NCBI RefSeq assembly: GCF_003633715.1
Contig: NZ_RBIE01000002.1
Location: 186,001 to 250,000 of the forward strand
Source of the DNA: Thermovibrio guaymasensis
Lineage (GTDB): Bacteria; Aquificota; Aquificia; Desulfurobacteriales; Desulfurobacteriaceae
DNA: 64,000 nt
Direction: 5' to 3'
A program made the position numbers and the translations under genes. Within the stretch, counting starts at the first letter, position 1, and each line of letters opens with the position of its first letter. A model generated the notes under the pieces. That model saw only the letters and a program-made list of their open reading frames with translations, made no database searches and was not told where the DNA came from. Positions 1 to 9,313 of the stretch are shown piece by piece.

Positions 1-360
1 GTTTTTCATACCCTCAAAGAGGTACTTACCGTCGTGTAGAACGTTTGAAGCCTTCCCGTGCATTAACTTCTTAGCCCTAACTATCCTTGCCCCGAAGGCA
101 AAACCTATCGATTGGTGGCCGAGACATATACCCAGAATTGGAACTTTCCCAGCAAAGTGTCTTATCGCCTCAACGGAAACTCCAGCCTCTCTAGGGGTAC
201 AGGGGCCAGGAGATATGATAAGGGCCTCCGGTCTCTTCCTCTCTATCTCATCAACGGTTATCCTATCGTTCCTGTAGACCTCAATGTCAGCCCCTAGCTT
301 GCCGAAGTACTGGACTACGTTGTAGGTAAAGGAATCGTAGTTGTCTATCATCAAAATCAT
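1..360 (-). CDS. trpG: Anthranilate / aminodeoxychorismate synthase glutaminase subunit, 3' end cut by window edge
   Basis: This is the amidotransferase subunit that hydrolyses glutamine and passes ammonia to the chorismate-binding subunit for tryptophan or folate synthesis. 120 codons are visible, starting [14 protein letters not shown], the usual family N-terminus. The oxyanion motif PGPCTP lies near residues 51-56 and the class I glutaminase nucleophile is Cys79 in GICLGHQ. The reading frame is open to the left edge, so the catalytic His-Glu part is missing. The start lies 4 nt after the stop of the upstream znuA-like gene, so the two are probably co-transcribed. A second ATG at codon 4 is an alternative start. 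TrpG and PabA cannot be told apart from this fragment. Confidence 0.9.
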   Translation of the reverse strand, partial: MILMIDNYDSFTYNVVQYFGKLGADIEVYRNDRITVDEIERKRPEALIISPGPCTPREAGVSVEAIRHFAGKVPILGICLGHQSIGFAFGARIVRAKKLMHGKASNVLHDGKYLFEGMKN

Positions 361-364
361 CACC

Positions 365-1195
365 TTACTCCTTTAAAGAGGTACATATTTTCTCTCCCCA
401 GCTAGATAAGGCTTTTACGTAATTTCCCTCCGGAAGCGGATTGAGAATAAGGACCTTTGCTCCTACTTCCCTTGCAACGGTTTCGGGAACTTTCCTATCA
501 GCAAAAACCTCACCTATTACAAGCTTTGCACCCTCTTTTTTAGCTTCTTCAATAACTTCCTTCAACCTCTCTGGAGTTATCCTCTCTTCGGGAGTCCTGG
601 CTATTTCAATTACCCTAAGCCCGAAGGTTTCTAAAAGGGGCTTCCATACGGGGTGGTAGATTACAACGGCCCTACTCTTTGCACCCTTAAGGCAGGAACC
701 TATCCTACCGACAAGCTGATCAATCATAGCAGCGTAGTCTTCAGCCCTCTTTGTGTAGTAAGTTTCCTTCTTCGGATAGAAAGCCGTTAACCTCCGTGCA
801 ACTTCAAAGTAAACCTCCTCCATAAGGATAGGGTTCATCCAGAGGTGATAGCCGGGCTCCTTAACCTTCGGGTACTTCTTTGAAAAGAGGGCTCCAAGGT
901 TCAGTACCTTATTCTCATCAACTCCCTTAAGGGCCCAGTCGTCCAAACCGAGGCCGTGAACTATTACCAGCGAAGCCTCCTTTTCAAGCTTTACGTCCGA
1001 AGGTTTTGGCTCGTAGCCGTGGGGGGAAACACCACTTTTTAAAATTGAGTGGTACCTAAAGTCCCTTCCCCCTATGTACTCTGCAACGCTCTTCCAGACT
1101 GGAAGAGTTGTCACTACAAGGGGTTTTCTGCTCTTTTCCTCAAAACACCCAAAGAGAAAAGCTAGACCCAGTAGAACAAAGACTAGTCTTTTCAT
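365..1195 (-). CDS. znuA: Zinc/manganese ABC transporter substrate-binding lipoprotein (ZnuA/TroA family)
   Basis: This is the periplasmic metal-binding component of a zinc or manganese uptake ABC transporter. Residues 1-17 form a lipoprotein signal ending in LFGC (Cys17). The typical metal-site motif [12 protein letters not shown] has its His at residue 59, and HLWMNP and a later YHPVW supply further expected ligands. At 276 residues it is slightly short for the family, and it lacks the His-rich loop seen in many ZnuA proteins. No permease or ATPase gene is beside it, so its partners must be encoded elsewhere. A GGAGG ribosome site lies upstream of the ATG. The metal preferred cannot be read from sequence alone. 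Confidence 0.85.
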   Translation of the reverse strand: MKRLVFVLLGLAFLFGCFEEKSRKPLVVTTLPVWKSVAEYIGGRDFRYHSILKSGVSPHGYEPKPSDVKLEKEASLVIVHGLGLDDWALKGVDENKVLNLGALFSKKYPKVKEPGYHLWMNPILMEEVYFEVARRLTAFYPKKETYYTKRAEDYAAMIDQLVGRIGSCLKGAKSRAVVIYHPVWKPLLETFGLRVIEIARTPEERITPERLKEVIEEAKKEGAKLVIGEVFADRKVPETVAREVGAKVLILNPLPEGNYVKALSSWGEKICTSLKE

Positions 1196-1220
1196 TACTT
1201 TAACCTCCGCCAGCTGTCAC

Positions 1221-1229
1221 TGGTATAAT
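1221..1229 (+). promoter_or_regulatory. Extended -10 promoter for carA
   Basis: TGGTATAAT at 1221-1229 is an exact extended -10 element (TGn plus TATAAT), about 30 nt before the carA start. No good -35 hexamer is present at the normal distance, as is usual for extended -10 promoters. Confidence 0.6.
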
Positions 1230-1258
1230 TTAAGCCAATTTCCAAGTGGAGTAGGCAA

Positions 1259-2398
1259 ATGCTAAAGAGGAAGAAAGCAATTCTCGCTTTAGAAGACGGA
1301 ACTTACTACGAAGGCCTCAGTTTTGGGGCAGAAGGGGAAACTTACGGAGAAGTAGTATTCACAACGTCTATGACGGGGTATCAGGAGATAATAACCGACC
1401 CCTCATTTAAAGGACAGATAGTAACGATGACCTGCCCTTTAATAGGGAACGTCGGAGCAAACAGAGAAGACGTTGAGTCTGATGGACCAAAAGCTGAAGG
1501 ATTCATAGTAAAGGAGATATCTGAGATCTATTCCAACTGGAGGGCGGAAAAGTCCTTTGAAGACTACCTGAAGGAGTACGGAGTAGTAGGAATCTGTGAA
1601 ATTGACACTAGGGAACTAACGAAGAAGCTAAGAAGTGCAGGAACTATGAGGGGAGTTATCTCAACAGTTGACCTTGACGTAGACAGTCTAATTTCAAAGG
1701 CCCGTTCAATTCCTCCAATGGAAGGTTTAAACCTCGTTGATGAAGTTACAACGAAAGAGCCCTACGAGTGGGAACTTGGAACCTGGAAGCTGGGAGAGGG
1801 ATACCCAAGGAGAAAGGACTTTAAGTACTCCGTTGTAGTCCTAGACTTTGGAATCAGGTACAACATCTTAAGGAACCTGGTTGACGTAGGCATAAAACCT
1901 ACAGTAGTTCCGGCAAACACTCCCCCTGAAGATATCCTGAAGATGAAGCCTGATGGAATATTCCTATCCTGCGGCCCGGGAGACCCTGCCGCAGTAACCT
2001 ACGCAATTGAGACTATCAGATACCTTATTGCAACCTACAACAAACCCATATTTGGAATATGTCTAGGACATCAACTTACTGCTCTTGCCCTCGGAGCTTC
2101 AACCTATAAGCTGAAGTTTGGCCACAGGGGAGCCAACCAGCCTGTAAAGAACAAGAAGACCGGAAGGGTTGAAATTACCGCTCAAAACCACGGCTTTGCA
2201 GTCGATGAAAGTACTCTGCCTGAAGAGCTTGAGGTTACCCATTACTCCTTAAACGATGGAACTGTTGAAGGGTTAAAGCATAAGACAAAACCCCTCTTCA
2301 CAGTCCAGTACCACCCTGAGAGCTCCCCCGGCCCCCACGACTCAAGGTACCTATTTAGGGAGTTTGAAAGGCTAATAGGGGATTACAGGGGAAGGTAA
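1259..2398 (+). CDS. carA: Carbamoyl phosphate synthase small (glutaminase) subunit
   Basis: CarA supplies ammonia from glutamine to CarB for carbamoyl phosphate, the precursor of pyrimidines and arginine. The 379 residues match the normal family length. The N-terminal CarA domain carries LEDGTYYEG and the conserved TTSMTGYQEI. The C-terminal class I glutaminase domain has its nucleophile at Cys268 in GICLGHQ and the His-Glu pair in QYHPESSPGP. The carB gene is not adjacent. The stop codon directly abuts the ATG of the next gene (TAAATG), so carA leads a plus-strand run that continues to lon. Confidence 0.96.
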   Translation: MLKRKKAILALEDGTYYEGLSFGAEGETYGEVVFTTSMTGYQEIITDPSFKGQIVTMTCPLIGNVGANREDVESDGPKAEGFIVKEISEIYSNWRAEKSFEDYLKEYGVVGICEIDTRELTKKLRSAGTMRGVISTVDLDVDSLISKARSIPPMEGLNLVDEVTTKEPYEWELGTWKLGEGYPRRKDFKYSVVVLDFGIRYNILRNLVDVGIKPTVVPANTPPEDILKMKPDGIFLSCGPGDPAAVTYAIETIRYLIATYNKPIFGICLGHQLTALALGASTYKLKFGHRGANQPVKNKKTGRVEITAQNHGFAVDESTLPEELEVTHYSLNDGTVEGLKHKTKPLFTVQYHPESSPGPHDSRYLFREFERLIGDYRGR

Positions 2399-3523
2399 AT
2401 GGTCTACGATATAATCGTTTCCGGCCTCGGACCGGCCGGCTGCTCCTTCTTAAAGGAGCTCTCTGGTTCAGGGCTAAAAGTGCTTGCAATTGAAAAAGAG
2501 AAGTTTCCGAGGAAAAAACCCTGCGCCGGAGGGCTAACACCAAAAGCCTACAAACTCCTCTCCTCCCTTTTCCCAAAGCTAGAGAAGGTCGTAAGGGCCC
2601 GCTCAAAGGAGATAGAGCTCCACTACAAAAGTAGGACTTCATTAATAAAGAGTAGAGAACCTTTAACTTTCCTTACAGACAGGAGCGAACTTGACAATTT
2701 CCTGTTTGAGGAGCTCCCCTCTGAAGAGCTCAAAATCCACACGGGGGAAAGGTGCATCTCCGTAGAGAGGTTAGAGGACGGGAAAATATCTGTAAAAACA
2801 GATAAAGATTCCTACACCTGCAGAGTTCTAATTGTTAGCGACGGGGCAAACAGTAGAGTAGCAAATCAGCTTAAAGTGGAAAGGGATTTGGGGTTTACTT
2901 ACGAAATTGACGTAGAAGGGAAAGGGGAAGATAGAATAGTAATTGACTTTACCCACTTTTCATGGGGCTACTACTGGGCCTTCCCAAAGGGAAACTTCAT
3001 AACAACAGGAGTAGGGGAGTTTAAGAGTAAGGAGAACTTTAAAAGGCTCTACCAGCTCCTTAAAGAGTTTAACGAAAAACACGGATTCAAAGGAAAGGAA
3101 ATCTGGAAGGGAGGATTTCCAATTCCAGCAGGAAAGGGAAAGAACGACGTCTACAGGGATAGGGTTCTCTTCTTAGGAGATGCGGGAGGTCTAGTTGACC
3201 CTTTAACAGGAGAGGGGATTTACTACGCAGCTAGAAGCGGGGTTTTAGCTGCTAAAGTTATTAAGTCTTCCTTTGAAAAGGGGAACTTCAAAGTCTTAAG
3301 AACCTACAAAGAGTTAGTTGACAGTGAAATGGGAGAGGAGTTTAAATGGGCAAGAATTACCGGAAGGCTCTTTTTTCCCCTTAGGAACTTAAACTTCTTC
3401 CTAATAGAGCGCTCAGAAAAGGTGTCCGCCATCGCAGCAAAGTTAATGTCGGGGGATATTTCTTATAGAGAGAGTTTCTTCTCCTTCTTTAAAGCTGTTC
3501 CAGGAGCCCTATTAAAAATCTAA
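2399..3523 (+). CDS. FAD-dependent geranylgeranyl reductase family protein
   Basis: This is a flavoprotein of the geranylgeranyl reductase family, which saturates isoprenoid double bonds in lipids or quinone side chains. The 374 residues show the dinucleotide-binding motif GLGPAG (residues 10-15), the PRKKPCAGG segment near residue 40 typical of this family, and the second FAD motif LGDAGG about residue 259. There is no membrane segment. The natural substrate is unknown; menaquinone or archaeal-like polyprenyl groups are possible. It starts immediately after the carA stop with no intergenic space. This physical coupling with carA has no obvious pathway logic. Confidence 0.8.
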   Translation: MVYDIIVSGLGPAGCSFLKELSGSGLKVLAIEKEKFPRKKPCAGGLTPKAYKLLSSLFPKLEKVVRARSKEIELHYKSRTSLIKSREPLTFLTDRSELDNFLFEELPSEELKIHTGERCISVERLEDGKISVKTDKDSYTCRVLIVSDGANSRVANQLKVERDLGFTYEIDVEGKGEDRIVIDFTHFSWGYYWAFPKGNFITTGVGEFKSKENFKRLYQLLKEFNEKHGFKGKEIWKGGFPIPAGKGKNDVYRDRVLFLGDAGGLVDPLTGEGIYYAARSGVLAAKVIKSSFEKGNFKVLRTYKELVDSEMGEEFKWARITGRLFFPLRNLNFFLIERSEKVSAIAAKLMSGDISYRESFFSFFKAVPGALLKI

Positions 3524-3537
3524 ATCGGGAGGGAATA

Positions 3538-4737
3538 TTGCTTCAAGTATCAATCAAACCGGGAAGGGAAAAGAGGATAAGGGGGTTTCACCCCTGGGTT
3601 TACAAAAACGATATTCTCTCCTTCTCAAGGAGGCCAAAACCTGGGGAGCTCTGCATCGTAAGGGACCACAGGGGAAGTTTCCTTGCAAAGGGTTACATAA
3701 ACCCTGATAGCTACATAGCAATAAGGATTCTAACCTTCAAGAAAGACGAAGAGATAGACTATCAGTTTTTCGTAAAGAGAATAGAAGAAGCCCTCTCATA
3801 CAGGAAAGAGCTTGTTCCTGAAAACTGCACAGCCTTCAGATTAATTCACTCTGAGGCCGACTATCTTCCAGGTTTAATTGCAGACTACTACGACGGATAC
3901 TTGGTAATTCAGGTCACAACCCTCGGAATGGAGATTCTAAAAGAAACGGTCGTTAGGGCTTTAGTTGAAGTTGTCAAACCAAAGGGTATTTACGAGAAGT
4001 CAACCGTCCAGACAAGGGAGCTTGAGGGATTGCCATTAATTGAACAGCCCCTATACGGTGATGTCCCCGAAAGAGTAGTAATCCTTGAAAACGGGATAAA
4101 GTTCAACGTCCAAATAGTTGGAGGACAGAAGACAGGCTACTTCCTTGACCAGAGGGAGAACAAGCTCCTATTTGCAAAGGAGTTCGTAAAGGAGGGAGAT
4201 AGAGTCCTTGACGCCTTCTGCCACCTTGGAGGTTTCGGAATTCACGCTGCAGTCATAGGAAAAGCTAAAGAAGTCGTAGCACTTGATAGCTCACAGCTTG
4301 CCCTTGACCTTGCTAAGGAAAACGCCCAGTTAAACGGGGTTGCAGACAGGTTTACCTTCGTTAAGGGGGATGCCTTTAAAGTCCTAAAGAAGATGAGCCA
4401 GGAAGGGGAAAAGTTTGACTCAATAGTTATAGACCCTCCAGCCTTCGCAAAGAGTAAGACCGTAGTCCAGCAGGCAAAGAGGGGTTATAAGGAGTTCTTC
4501 TTAAGGGGACTAAAGATGCTAAAGCCGGGAGGAAGGATAGTCGTCTGTTCATGCTCCCACCACATAACTCCGCCAATGCTTGAAGAAATCCTCATATCTG
4601 CAGCCTACGACACAAGAACCCCACTGAGAGTCCTCTACACAACTTACCAGGCAAAGGACCATCCCTTCGTCCTTCAGATTCCGGAGAGCAGGTACTTAAA
4701 GTGCATATTCGCAAGGAGATTTGAGTGGGAGGTATAG
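3538..4737 (+). CDS. rlmI: PUA-domain class I SAM-dependent rRNA methyltransferase (RlmI family)
   Basis: This is a probable 23S rRNA m5C methyltransferase. Residues 1-75 form a PUA RNA-binding domain (GFHPWVYKND is characteristic). The catalytic Rossmann domain follows, with the SAM motif VLDAFCHLGGFG near residues 222-233, the acidic VVALDSS strand, and the motif IV DPPAFAKS about residue 299. The C-terminal half contains VCSCSHH, which matches the catalytic Cys region of this family. The start codon is TTG at 3538, chosen because GGGAGG lies 6 nt before it and the PUA fold begins at once. The next gene, galU, begins right at its stop. Confidence 0.85.
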   Translation: MLQVSIKPGREKRIRGFHPWVYKNDILSFSRRPKPGELCIVRDHRGSFLAKGYINPDSYIAIRILTFKKDEEIDYQFFVKRIEEALSYRKELVPENCTAFRLIHSEADYLPGLIADYYDGYLVIQVTTLGMEILKETVVRALVEVVKPKGIYEKSTVQTRELEGLPLIEQPLYGDVPERVVILENGIKFNVQIVGGQKTGYFLDQRENKLLFAKEFVKEGDRVLDAFCHLGGFGIHAAVIGKAKEVVALDSSQLALDLAKENAQLNGVADRFTFVKGDAFKVLKKMSQEGEKFDSIVIDPPAFAKSKTVVQQAKRGYKEFFLRGLKMLKPGGRIVVCSCSHHITPPMLEEILISAAYDTRTPLRVLYTTYQAKDHPFVLQIPESRYLKCIFARRFEWEV

Positions 4738-5616
4738 ATGATAAGGAAAGCCGTAATACCCGTTGCAGGGCTCGGAACAAGGTTCTTACCGGCGACGAAA
4801 GCACAGCCTAAAGAGATGCTCCCGATAGTTGATAAACCCGTAATCCAGTACATAGTTGAGGAGGCTGTAAGGGCAGGAATAAGACAGATAATCTTCGTTA
4901 CGGGAAAGCACAAAAGGGCAATAGAAGACCACTTTGACAGAAACCTTGAGCTTGAAAGGGCACTTGAGGAAAAGGGAAAAGAAGAGCTCCTTAAAATAGT
5001 TAGGGAAATTTCAGAACTTGCAGAATTCATATACATAAGGCAGAAAGAGCCCCTGGGCCTTGGACACGCCATACTAACTGCAGAGCCTGCAGTTGGAAAC
5101 GAACCTTTTGCCGTTTTCCTTGGAGACGACGTTATGGTCTCTGAACCACCTGCGATAAAACAGCTCATTGAAGTCTTCAACAGGTTTAAGTGCTCAGTTC
5201 TCGGCCTTCAGGAGGTCCCCGAGGAAGAGGTAAGTAAGTACGGAATTGCTGGAGGCAAAGAGGTTGAACCTGGAGTAATAAAGGTTGACCAGTTAGTAGA
5301 GAAGCCTTCACCGGAGGAAGCTCCCGGAAACCTTGCAATTGCAGGTAGGTACATCTTAACCCCCAGAATATTTGAGATGCTGAGGAAGACAAGGCCAGGA
5401 AAAGGAGGCGAAATTCAGCTTACAGATGCAATAGCTCTTCTCTCAGAGAGAGAGGCCATATATGGTAGGATAATGGAAGGTAAGCGTTACGATACAGGTA
5501 ATAAGATTGGTTTCTTAGAAGCCACTGTTGACTTTGCCCTATCAAGGGAAGACCTTAGAGAACCGTTTTTAGAATTCCTTAAGAAAAAACTCAAACCGGG
5601 AGAGAGAGATGGCTGA
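4738..5616 (+). CDS. galU: UTP-glucose-1-phosphate uridylyltransferase
   Basis: GalU makes UDP-glucose from UTP and glucose-1-phosphate for cell-surface polysaccharides. The 292 residues are the usual length. The nucleotide-binding signature [17 protein letters not shown] begins at residue 11, and LGDDV near residue 129 supplies the metal-binding Asp. [10 protein letters not shown] and the KRYDTGNK segment near the C-terminus are typical of the family. Its last 8 nt overlap the start of lon, which suggests coupled translation. UDP-glucose could feed an exopolysaccharide, but no glycosyltransferase cluster is present in this window. Confidence 0.95.
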   Translation: MIRKAVIPVAGLGTRFLPATKAQPKEMLPIVDKPVIQYIVEEAVRAGIRQIIFVTGKHKRAIEDHFDRNLELERALEEKGKEELLKIVREISELAEFIYIRQKEPLGLGHAILTAEPAVGNEPFAVFLGDDVMVSEPPAIKQLIEVFNRFKCSVLGLQEVPEEEVSKYGIAGGKEVEPGVIKVDQLVEKPSPEEAPGNLAIAGRYILTPRIFEMLRKTRPGKGGEIQLTDAIALLSEREAIYGRIMEGKRYDTGNKIGFLEATVDFALSREDLREPFLEFLKKKLKPGERDG

Positions 5617-8014
5617 GATAATGCAAGGGCCTATTCAGGAGCCCAAGTTCCCTGAGGAACTACCGGTTCTCCCTTTAAGAGACGTTGTTGTATTTCCAAT
5701 GATGATAGCTCCCCTCTTCGTTGGAAGACCTTTCTCCCTAAACGCTGTGGAGGAAGCCCTAAGGGAACACAAACTAATCTTCCTTGCAACTCAAAAGGAC
5801 AAGGAGATAGAGGAACCGACGAGGGAAGACCTCTACGATTACGGAACCGTCGCCGTAATCCTTAAAGCAATGAGAATGGGCGACGGAAGGGTAAAGATCT
5901 TAGTTCAAGGACTTGGAAGGGCAAAGATTAAGGACCTTAAAAAAGAGGAAAACCTTTACAGGGCCGTCCTTGAGTACATTCAAGAGCCTGAATACAGGCC
6001 TAAGAGTATAGAGGAAGAGGCCCTCATAAAGCTGGTTAAAGATCAGCTTGAAAGGGTAGTTGCCCTCGGAAAGCAAATTCCACCAGACATTGTAGCGATC
6101 CTCCGCTCAATTGAAGACCCCGGACGCCTTGCAGACTTAATCGCTGCACAGATTGAGCTCTCAACTGAGGAGGCAGTAGACCTCTTATCAACAGAGGACC
6201 CTATTGAGAGGTTAAAGAAGATCAGCCAGAAGTTGGAGCACGAGATCAAGGTCCTTGAGGTTCAGGAGCTAATCAGGACAAAAGCCAGAGAGTCTATGGA
6301 GAAGGAACAGAAGGAGTACTTCCTCCGTCAACAGCTAAAGGCTATAAGGAAGGAGCTGGGAGAGGAGGAGGAAAAGAGCAAGGAAATTGAGGAGTACAGA
6401 GAAAAAGTTAAAAAGGCGAAAATGCCAAAGGAGGTTGAGGAAGCCGTACTTAAAGAGCTTTCTCGCCTTGAGAAGATGCACCCTGAATCGGCCGAGGCTG
6501 GAGTTTTAAGGACCTGGATTGAGTGGATGATAGAGCTCCCTTGGTCAAAGAGAACCAGGGATAAACTTGACATAGAGAGGGCAAGGCAGATCCTTGATGA
6601 AGACCACTACGACCTTGAGAAGGTTAAAAGTAGGATACTTGAATACCTAGCCGTCAAGGCCTTAATGAAGAAGAGGAGGAAGAAGGTTAAGGAAGTTAAA
6701 CAGCCTACAATATGCTTTGTAGGCCCACCGGGAGTAGGTAAAACTTCACTTGCCCGTTCAATTGCAAGGGCTTTAGGGAGGAAGTTCGTAAGGATTTCTC
6801 TTGGAGGAGTAAGGGACGAGGCTGAGATAAGGGGGCACAGGAGGACTTACGTAGGAGCCATGCCCGGTAAGATAATTCAGGCCCTAAGGAAGGCCGGAAC
6901 TAAAAACCCTGTAATCCTCCTTGATGAAATTGACAAGATGTCCTCAGACTTCAGAGGAGACCCTGCAGCAGCACTCCTTGAAGTCCTAGACCCTGAGCAG
7001 AACAAGGAGTTCGTTGACAACTACATAAACCACCCTTTTGACCTTTCAGAGGTACTCTTCATAGCAACGGCAAACACCCCTCACACAATACCTGAACCCC
7101 TATACGACAGGCTTGAAGTCCTGAACATTCCCGGCTACACAGAGTATGAGAAACTTCAGATTGCAAAGAAGTACATAGTTCCAAAGCAGATGAAAAACCA
7201 CGCACTAACTGAGAAGGATATTGAGTTTACAGACTCAGGACTCCTACACATCATAAGGCACTACACCAGAGAAGCTGGAGTAAGGAACCTAGACAGGAAG
7301 ATTGCTGCAGTGTGCCGTAAAGTGGCCCTCTGGATCAGCGAGGGCAAAGAGAAGAAGTACAAGATTACCAAAAAGATGGTTGAGAAGATACTGGGAGCTC
7401 CAAAGTTCATTCCAGAGCTTGAGCTCGGAGAGGATGAAGTTGGAGTAGCAACGGGCCTTGCCTGGACTCCGGTAGGAGGAGACGTCCTCTTCATTGAAGT
7501 TGTAGTAACAAAGGGAAGCGGAAGGCTAATCCTTACAGGAAGGCTCGGTGAGGTTATGAAGGAGTCTGCCCAAGCTGCCCTGGGATTTATTAAAGCAAAC
7601 GCCGAAAAGTACAAGATAAAGCACGACTTCTCAAAGATTGATATCCACGTCCACGTACCGGCAGGAGCGATTCCTAAGGACGGTCCATCTGCTGGAATAA
7701 CGATTGCAACGGCAATGCTCTCAGCCCTTACAGGTAGAAAGGTACACAAAGACGTTGCAATGACAGGAGAGATAACCCTAGGAGGGAAAGTCCTACCTGT
7801 AGGGGGGCTAAAGGAGAAGATCCTCGCAGCCCTCAGGTACGGAGTGAAAACTGTAATCCTCCCTGAGAAGAACAAACAGGAGGTTATGGAGGAACTACCC
7901 GAAGAGGCAAAGAAAAAGGTCAAGCTCATGTTTGTAAATAGGATTGAGCCGGTATTTGAAACTGCCCTCTACCCTGAGGAGAGTAAGGGAAAAGGAAGGA
8001 AAGTCAAGAAGTAG
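5609..8014 (+). CDS. lon: ATP-dependent Lon protease
   Basis: Lon is a cytosolic AAA+ protease that degrades damaged and regulatory proteins. Its 801 residues have the normal architecture: an N-terminal substrate domain (about 15-210), a coiled region, the AAA+ module with Walker [10 protein letters not shown] near residue 372 and Walker [10 protein letters not shown], and the C-terminal protease domain. The catalytic dyad is Ser694 in KDGPSAG and Lys737 in GGLKEKI, 43 residues apart as in the E. coli enzyme. It is the last gene of the carA-galU run. A strong hairpin with a T run follows the stop. Confidence 0.97.
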   Translation: MAEIMQGPIQEPKFPEELPVLPLRDVVVFPMMIAPLFVGRPFSLNAVEEALREHKLIFLATQKDKEIEEPTREDLYDYGTVAVILKAMRMGDGRVKILVQGLGRAKIKDLKKEENLYRAVLEYIQEPEYRPKSIEEEALIKLVKDQLERVVALGKQIPPDIVAILRSIEDPGRLADLIAAQIELSTEEAVDLLSTEDPIERLKKISQKLEHEIKVLEVQELIRTKARESMEKEQKEYFLRQQLKAIRKELGEEEEKSKEIEEYREKVKKAKMPKEVEEAVLKELSRLEKMHPESAEAGVLRTWIEWMIELPWSKRTRDKLDIERARQILDEDHYDLEKVKSRILEYLAVKALMKKRRKKVKEVKQPTICFVGPPGVGKTSLARSIARALGRKFVRISLGGVRDEAEIRGHRRTYVGAMPGKIIQALRKAGTKNPVILLDEIDKMSSDFRGDPAAALLEVLDPEQNKEFVDNYINHPFDLSEVLFIATANTPHTIPEPLYDRLEVLNIPGYTEYEKLQIAKKYIVPKQMKNHALTEKDIEFTDSGLLHIIRHYTREAGVRNLDRKIAAVCRKVALWISEGKEKKYKITKKMVEKILGAPKFIPELELGEDEVGVATGLAWTPVGGDVLFIEVVVTKGSGRLILTGRLGEVMKESAQAALGFIKANAEKYKIKHDFSKIDIHVHVPAGAIPKDGPSAGITIATAMLSALTGRKVHKDVAMTGEITLGGKVLPVGGLKEKILAALRYGVKTVILPEKNKQEVMEELPEEAKKKVKLMFVNRIEPVFETALYPEESKGKGRKVKK

Positions 8015-9284
8015 ATTCGGGGGGAATTCCCCCCTTTTTAAGCATAGCCTTTTTCAGCTCAAAGAGTGAGGAAGCCAATAAACCTATAAGTGAAACTATC
8101 AGACCGGTCGGAATAATAACGTTGTAGTCGTAGGTTATCTCAAGGGCTAAAACAACGGCAGTAAAGGGAATCTTCATAACAACTCCGACAAAGACTGCCG
8201 CTCCAACGGCTGCAAAGTAAAAGGGCTCCACTGAGAACCCTACTCCTTTCAACCCCTCCCCAAATCCATAACCTATTAGAGCTCCTATACTCATTAAAGT
8301 TATAAACAGCCCTCCTACGGCATTGGCGTAGAGGGAGATTGCATTTGTAAAGATCCTCAAAATTACAAGGGAAAAGATAACGATCAGGGGAAAGTGGAAA
8401 TTACTGTTTATAAGAGATTCTACAACTTCATGTCCAGAAAAGCCTGAGTAGGGAGATACCTTAAGAAGAACACCTACTGTAACTCCTACGACGATAGAAG
8501 TTAAAACGGCCTCTTGAGTTCTGTTTAACCTCCTTGATAAAAAGGACGTTAGGTAAAAGAAAACCCTATCCCTCAAAGTAAGGTAAAGGTAAATTCCAAG
8601 TGAAATTACCGGAATAAATAGGAAGATTGAGAATAGGTAATCGGGATGGATTTCCTTTCCTATTGAGTAGCTGAACATTAAAGGTTTTAAAAAGAGAAGT
8701 GCAACCAAAAAGGAGGTGAAGCTACCAAGGAGGAGAAATCCAACGAAATCCTTTATCAGGGAGTAGGCAACAGTCTCAACTGCAAAGAGAATTCCTGTAA
8801 TAGGGGAAACGAACACTGCTGCAATTCCGCTGCTTGCACCTATTCCTATTGCAATTTTAAGGAGCTCCTTCGGTAGCTTTAAGAACTTGTTAATCTTATA
8901 GGCAATCATCGTGCCTATTGCAGCAGAAGGTCCTTCATTTCCAACTGCAAAACCGCTTCCTATTGAGAGAGCTGAGGAAACTATTTTAAGGGCAAGGTCT
9001 GACATCGTAAAAGTAAGCCTATTCTCACCAAGGGCCTTTGAAATCTCTCTTATTCCGTACTCCCTTGCCCTATCGTTATAGAGAATTATTAAGTTAACCA
9101 TCAAAATGGAAGAAGTCGGCACAAAGATAACGTACCACCAAGGAAGGTTGGGTATTGTCCTGTAAGGATCTCCTAAGTAAAAGAGGTATGAAATACTCTT
9201 AGTTAAAAAGACGTAGAAAGAAATTGCTATACCTGTAAAGAGACCCGTTAGGAGAGAAAGGACAAGTAGCTTTAGCTTCCACAT
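8004..9284 (-). CDS. ClC-family anion channel or transporter
   Basis: This is an integral membrane protein of the ClC chloride channel/antiporter family, with about ten or more hydrophobic helices over 426 residues and no C-terminal CBS domains. The gating-glutamate motif GNEGP (Glu117) and the GGLF motif corresponding to GxFxP are present. Two positions are unusual. The GSGIP-type selectivity motif is replaced by REYGIRE at residues 74-80. The second glutamate of the LF-x-x-EE proton path is Thr171 (FAVET). It could therefore be a channel or an atypical exchanger. Its 3' end overlaps the lon 3' end by 11 nt. It starts 28 nt after pepA. Confidence 0.85.
   Translation of the reverse strand: MWKLKLLVLSLLTGLFTGIAISFYVFLTKSISYLFYLGDPYRTIPNLPWWYVIFVPTSSILMVNLIILYNDRAREYGIREISKALGENRLTFTMSDLALKIVSSALSIGSGFAVGNEGPSAAIGTMIAYKINKFLKLPKELLKIAIGIGASSGIAAVFVSPITGILFAVETVAYSLIKDFVGFLLLGSFTSFLVALLFLKPLMFSYSIGKEIHPDYLFSIFLFIPVISLGIYLYLTLRDRVFFYLTSFLSRRLNRTQEAVLTSIVVGVTVGVLLKVSPYSGFSGHEVVESLINSNFHFPLIVIFSLVILRIFTNAISLYANAVGGLFITLMSIGALIGYGFGEGLKGVGFSVEPFYFAAVGAAVFVGVVMKIPFTAVVLALEITYDYNVIIPTGLIVSLIGLLASSLFELKKAMLKKGGIPPESTS
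8019..8039 (+). terminator. Intrinsic terminator of lon
   Basis: Six G, AATT, six C, then TTTTT begins 5 nt after the lon stop codon. This is a classical rho-independent terminator. It lies inside the last codons of the convergent ClC gene, so the stem also encodes part of that protein's C-terminus. Confidence 0.8.
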
Positions 9285-9296
9285 CCCTTAAAGGGA

Positions 9297-9313
9297 AAGG
9301 GGGGAAAGCCCCC
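9297..9313 (-). terminator. Weak terminator-like hairpin after pepA
   Basis: On the minus strand, GGGGG-CTTT-CCCCC starts at the pepA stop codon and is followed by CTTTCCCTTT. The T run is interrupted, so this may only reduce readthrough into the ClC gene rather than stop it. Confidence 0.35.
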
